Shown: piece by piece, positions 62,729-64,000 of the stretch
Position numbering within the stretch: position 1 is the stretch's first letter
Layout: every line of letters starts with the position of its first letter
NCBI GenBank assembly: GCA_047633195.1
Contig: JBLIEU010000009.1
Location: 1 to 64,000, forward strand
DNA: 64,000 nucleotides
Reading direction: 5' to 3'
DNA from: JAKVAV01 sp047633195
GTDB taxonomy: Bacteria > Bacteroidota > Bacteroidia > Flavobacteriales_D > Cryomorphaceae
Notes under the pieces: model-generated
What the model saw: only the letters and a program-made list of their open reading frames with translations
Database searches by the model: none
What the model was told of the DNA's origin: nothing
Translations under genes and position numbers: made by a program

Positions 62729-64000
62729 ATGTATCGTCTTTGCTTATTTATGATGTTGATCCCCATTCTGGGTTCTTCCCAAGGTGGTTGGGAGTGGGAT
62801 ATTCTCCCTTCTATGCCCGAGCCCGTCTCCAATAACGCTGTTGTTGAAGCCTTCGCCGGCGACTCTCTTTGTGTTTATAGCTTCACGGGTATTTCTGAGG
62901 GATTAGAGCCTGAGGATATTCACCTCAAATCTTGGCGGTACAATACAGTAACTGAGCAATGGATGCAACTTCCTGACGTCGATGATTTTCAAGGTAAAAT
63001 AGCAGCAGGAGCTTCTACCATTAACAACATTATTTACCTGATCGGAGGCTACCACGTTTTTGAAGGGTTCAATGAGCAAACCTCGAATAAGGTTCATCGC
63101 TTTGATGCTGATGCAAATACTTGGCTAGAGGATGGAGCCGATATCCCAGTGCCGATTGATGACCAAGTTCAAGCGGTGTGGCGTGATAGCCTGATCTTCG
63201 TTATCACTGGCTGGAGCCAAAATACCAATGTCGATGATGTCCAAATCTATGATCCCTCCATTGACATTTGGTCAGCTGCCACCTCGATACCAAATTCGAG
63301 CAGCTTTAAGGCGTTTGGGGCTTCGGGAACAATTATAGGCGATACGATCTATTACTATGGAGGGACGAAGATTTCGGGATTCAACTTTATGGCGACCAAC
63401 GAGTTTCGCAAAGGGATTATCAATCCCGAGGATCCAACAGACATATTGTGGTCACTCGAACCGGATACTGATCTACCCGATGGTTATCGAATGGCCTGTA
63501 CCTCTTTCGGAGATGAAGTGGTGTGGATAGGAGGGGCACAGATAGCGTACAATTTTGACGGATTAGCATATTCAGGAGGTGCAGTTGTTCAGCCACACCA
63601 GGAGATCAGGACCTTTAACTCATTCACCAACTTATGGTCATTCTTTGAGGATTCACCTTTTGCGGCGATGGATTTAAGGGGAATAGCCAAGGTGGCAGAT
63701 GACGAATGGATCATTGCTGGAGGCATGACTACTGATGCTCAAGTCACCAACGCAGTGTACAGAATTCGAATGGCTGCAGTTTCAACTCAAAATGCTAGTT
63801 TTCCAGCACTGAAAGTATTTTGCAGTTCAGATCTATTGGTAATTGGAGCGCTTCCAACTGGACATTACCGAATGGGCCTATTTGATATCTCAGGCCGTTT
63901 GGTGTTTAGTCAGATTCTCTCCGAAGGCAAGCATACTATTTCCACTTCAGCTCTCCCCGACGGAATTTACCTACTTGCAATACAGCAAACTGAAGGAAGT
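62729..64000 (+). CDS. Kelch-like secreted protein with type IX sorting domain (cut by window edge)
   Basis: 424 codons from the ATG at 62729, still open at the window end. Signal peptide MYRLCLFMMLIPILGSSQG. Kelch-type beta-propeller blades: IAAGASTINNIIYLIGGYHV, then HRFDADANTWLED; VQIYDPSIDIWSAAT; GDTIYYYGGTKISG; WIIAGGMTTDAQV. The end carries the start of a type A sorting domain (YRMGLFDISGRLVFSQILSE, then LPDGIYLLAIQQTEG). Likely surface-attached or released by type IX secretion. Ligand unknown. Divergent from the phhA leader; only a few more residues are likely missing. Confidence 0.82.
   Translation, partial: MYRLCLFMMLIPILGSSQGGWEWDILPSMPEPVSNNAVVEAFAGDSLCVYSFTGISEGLEPEDIHLKSWRYNTVTEQWMQLPDVDDFQGKIAAGASTINNIIYLIGGYHVFEGFNEQTSNKVHRFDADANTWLEDGADIPVPIDDQVQAVWRDSLIFVITGWSQNTNVDDVQIYDPSIDIWSAATSIPNSSSFKAFGASGTIIGDTIYYYGGTKISGFNFMATNEFRKGIINPEDPTDILWSLEPDTDLPDGYRMACTSFGDEVVWIGGAQIAYNFDGLAYSGGAVVQPHQEIRTFNSFTNLWSFFEDSPFAAMDLRGIAKVADDEWIIAGGMTTDAQVTNAVYRIRMAAVSTQNASFPALKVFCSSDLLVIGALPTGHYRMGLFDISGRLVFSQILSEGKHTISTSALPDGIYLLAIQQTEGS

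Noticed and set aside
62635..62835. 66-codon frame upstream of the kelch-like gene
   Set aside because: It overlaps the signal-peptide start of the kelch-like protein in another frame and has no coding features.

Overview
The window is a chromosomal segment of a Bacteroidota bacterium, most likely order Flavobacteriales (Cryomorphaceae/Schleiferiaceae-like; the family is inference). The evidence is the set of lineage-typical genes: GWxTD protein, PorD/DUF4835, a PorE-like TPR-PD40-OmpA protein, DUF4293, a Bacteroidota-type RpoZ, Rho with a long disordered N-terminus, Mpl, and C-terminal type IX sorting domains. Promoter elements match the Bacteroidota consensus (TTG, then TAnnTTTG), starts are often TTG or GTG, and Shine-Dalgarno sequences are rare.

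Layout. 0-3.6 kb: xerD (cut by the left edge) divergent from aroQ, then GT2 and GWxTD genes. 3.7-6.3 kb: tRNA-Ser(UGA) with its terminator, then a gene-poor patch with a diverged tandem repeat, a frameshifted gene and three small orphans. 6.3-12.7 kb: secreted DNA/RNA nuclease, TonB-dependent receptor behind a perfect dyad, porin, TauE/SafE permease, HIRAN protein. 12.7-16.4 kb: PBP1A and an M23/LysM peptidase, with two related ~105-bp repeats in inverse orientation. 16.5-24.8 kb: aspartoacylase-like enzyme overlapping a GCS2-CBS fusion, FAH-family enzyme, exonuclease, two TPR/PD40 envelope proteins. 24.8-40.5 kb: E2 acyltransferase, GT2 fusion, recR, metallo-hydrolase, mpl, rho, truA, ABC exporter, uvrA. 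40.7-47.6 kb: two ECF sigma loci (the second frameshifted, with an intact anti-sigma gene) and a multiply disrupted MBL-rhodanese pseudogene. 47.8-58.4 kb: 2OG oxygenase, alpha-oxoamine synthase, the compact bamD-rpoZ-coaBC-porD-recN cluster, fabI, an ionotropic-glutamate-receptor-like channel, Nudix and aat. 58.4-64 kb: response regulator and histidine kinase, a type IX-secreted thiol-fold protein, phenylalanine hydroxylase, and a kelch-like secreted protein cut by the right edge.

The strongest discovery is upstream of phenylalanine 4-hydroxylase: a promoter, a 17-residue Tyr/Phe-rich leader peptide (MYLTMTYYYSFILIGFM), an intrinsic terminator 14 nt before the gene, and a segment inside the peptide's codons that can pair with the terminator's 5' arm. 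This is the full layout of a ribosome-mediated attenuator expected to sense tyrosine, the enzyme's product. Related to it, at least six start codons in the window lie exactly 4 nt after a TAnnTTTG element, so many transcripts here, including the leader peptide's, are probably leaderless. Other notable patterns are four convergent gene pairs whose stop codons interlock in a 4-nt YTAR, and several gene disruptions concentrated at 44.7-47.6 kb.
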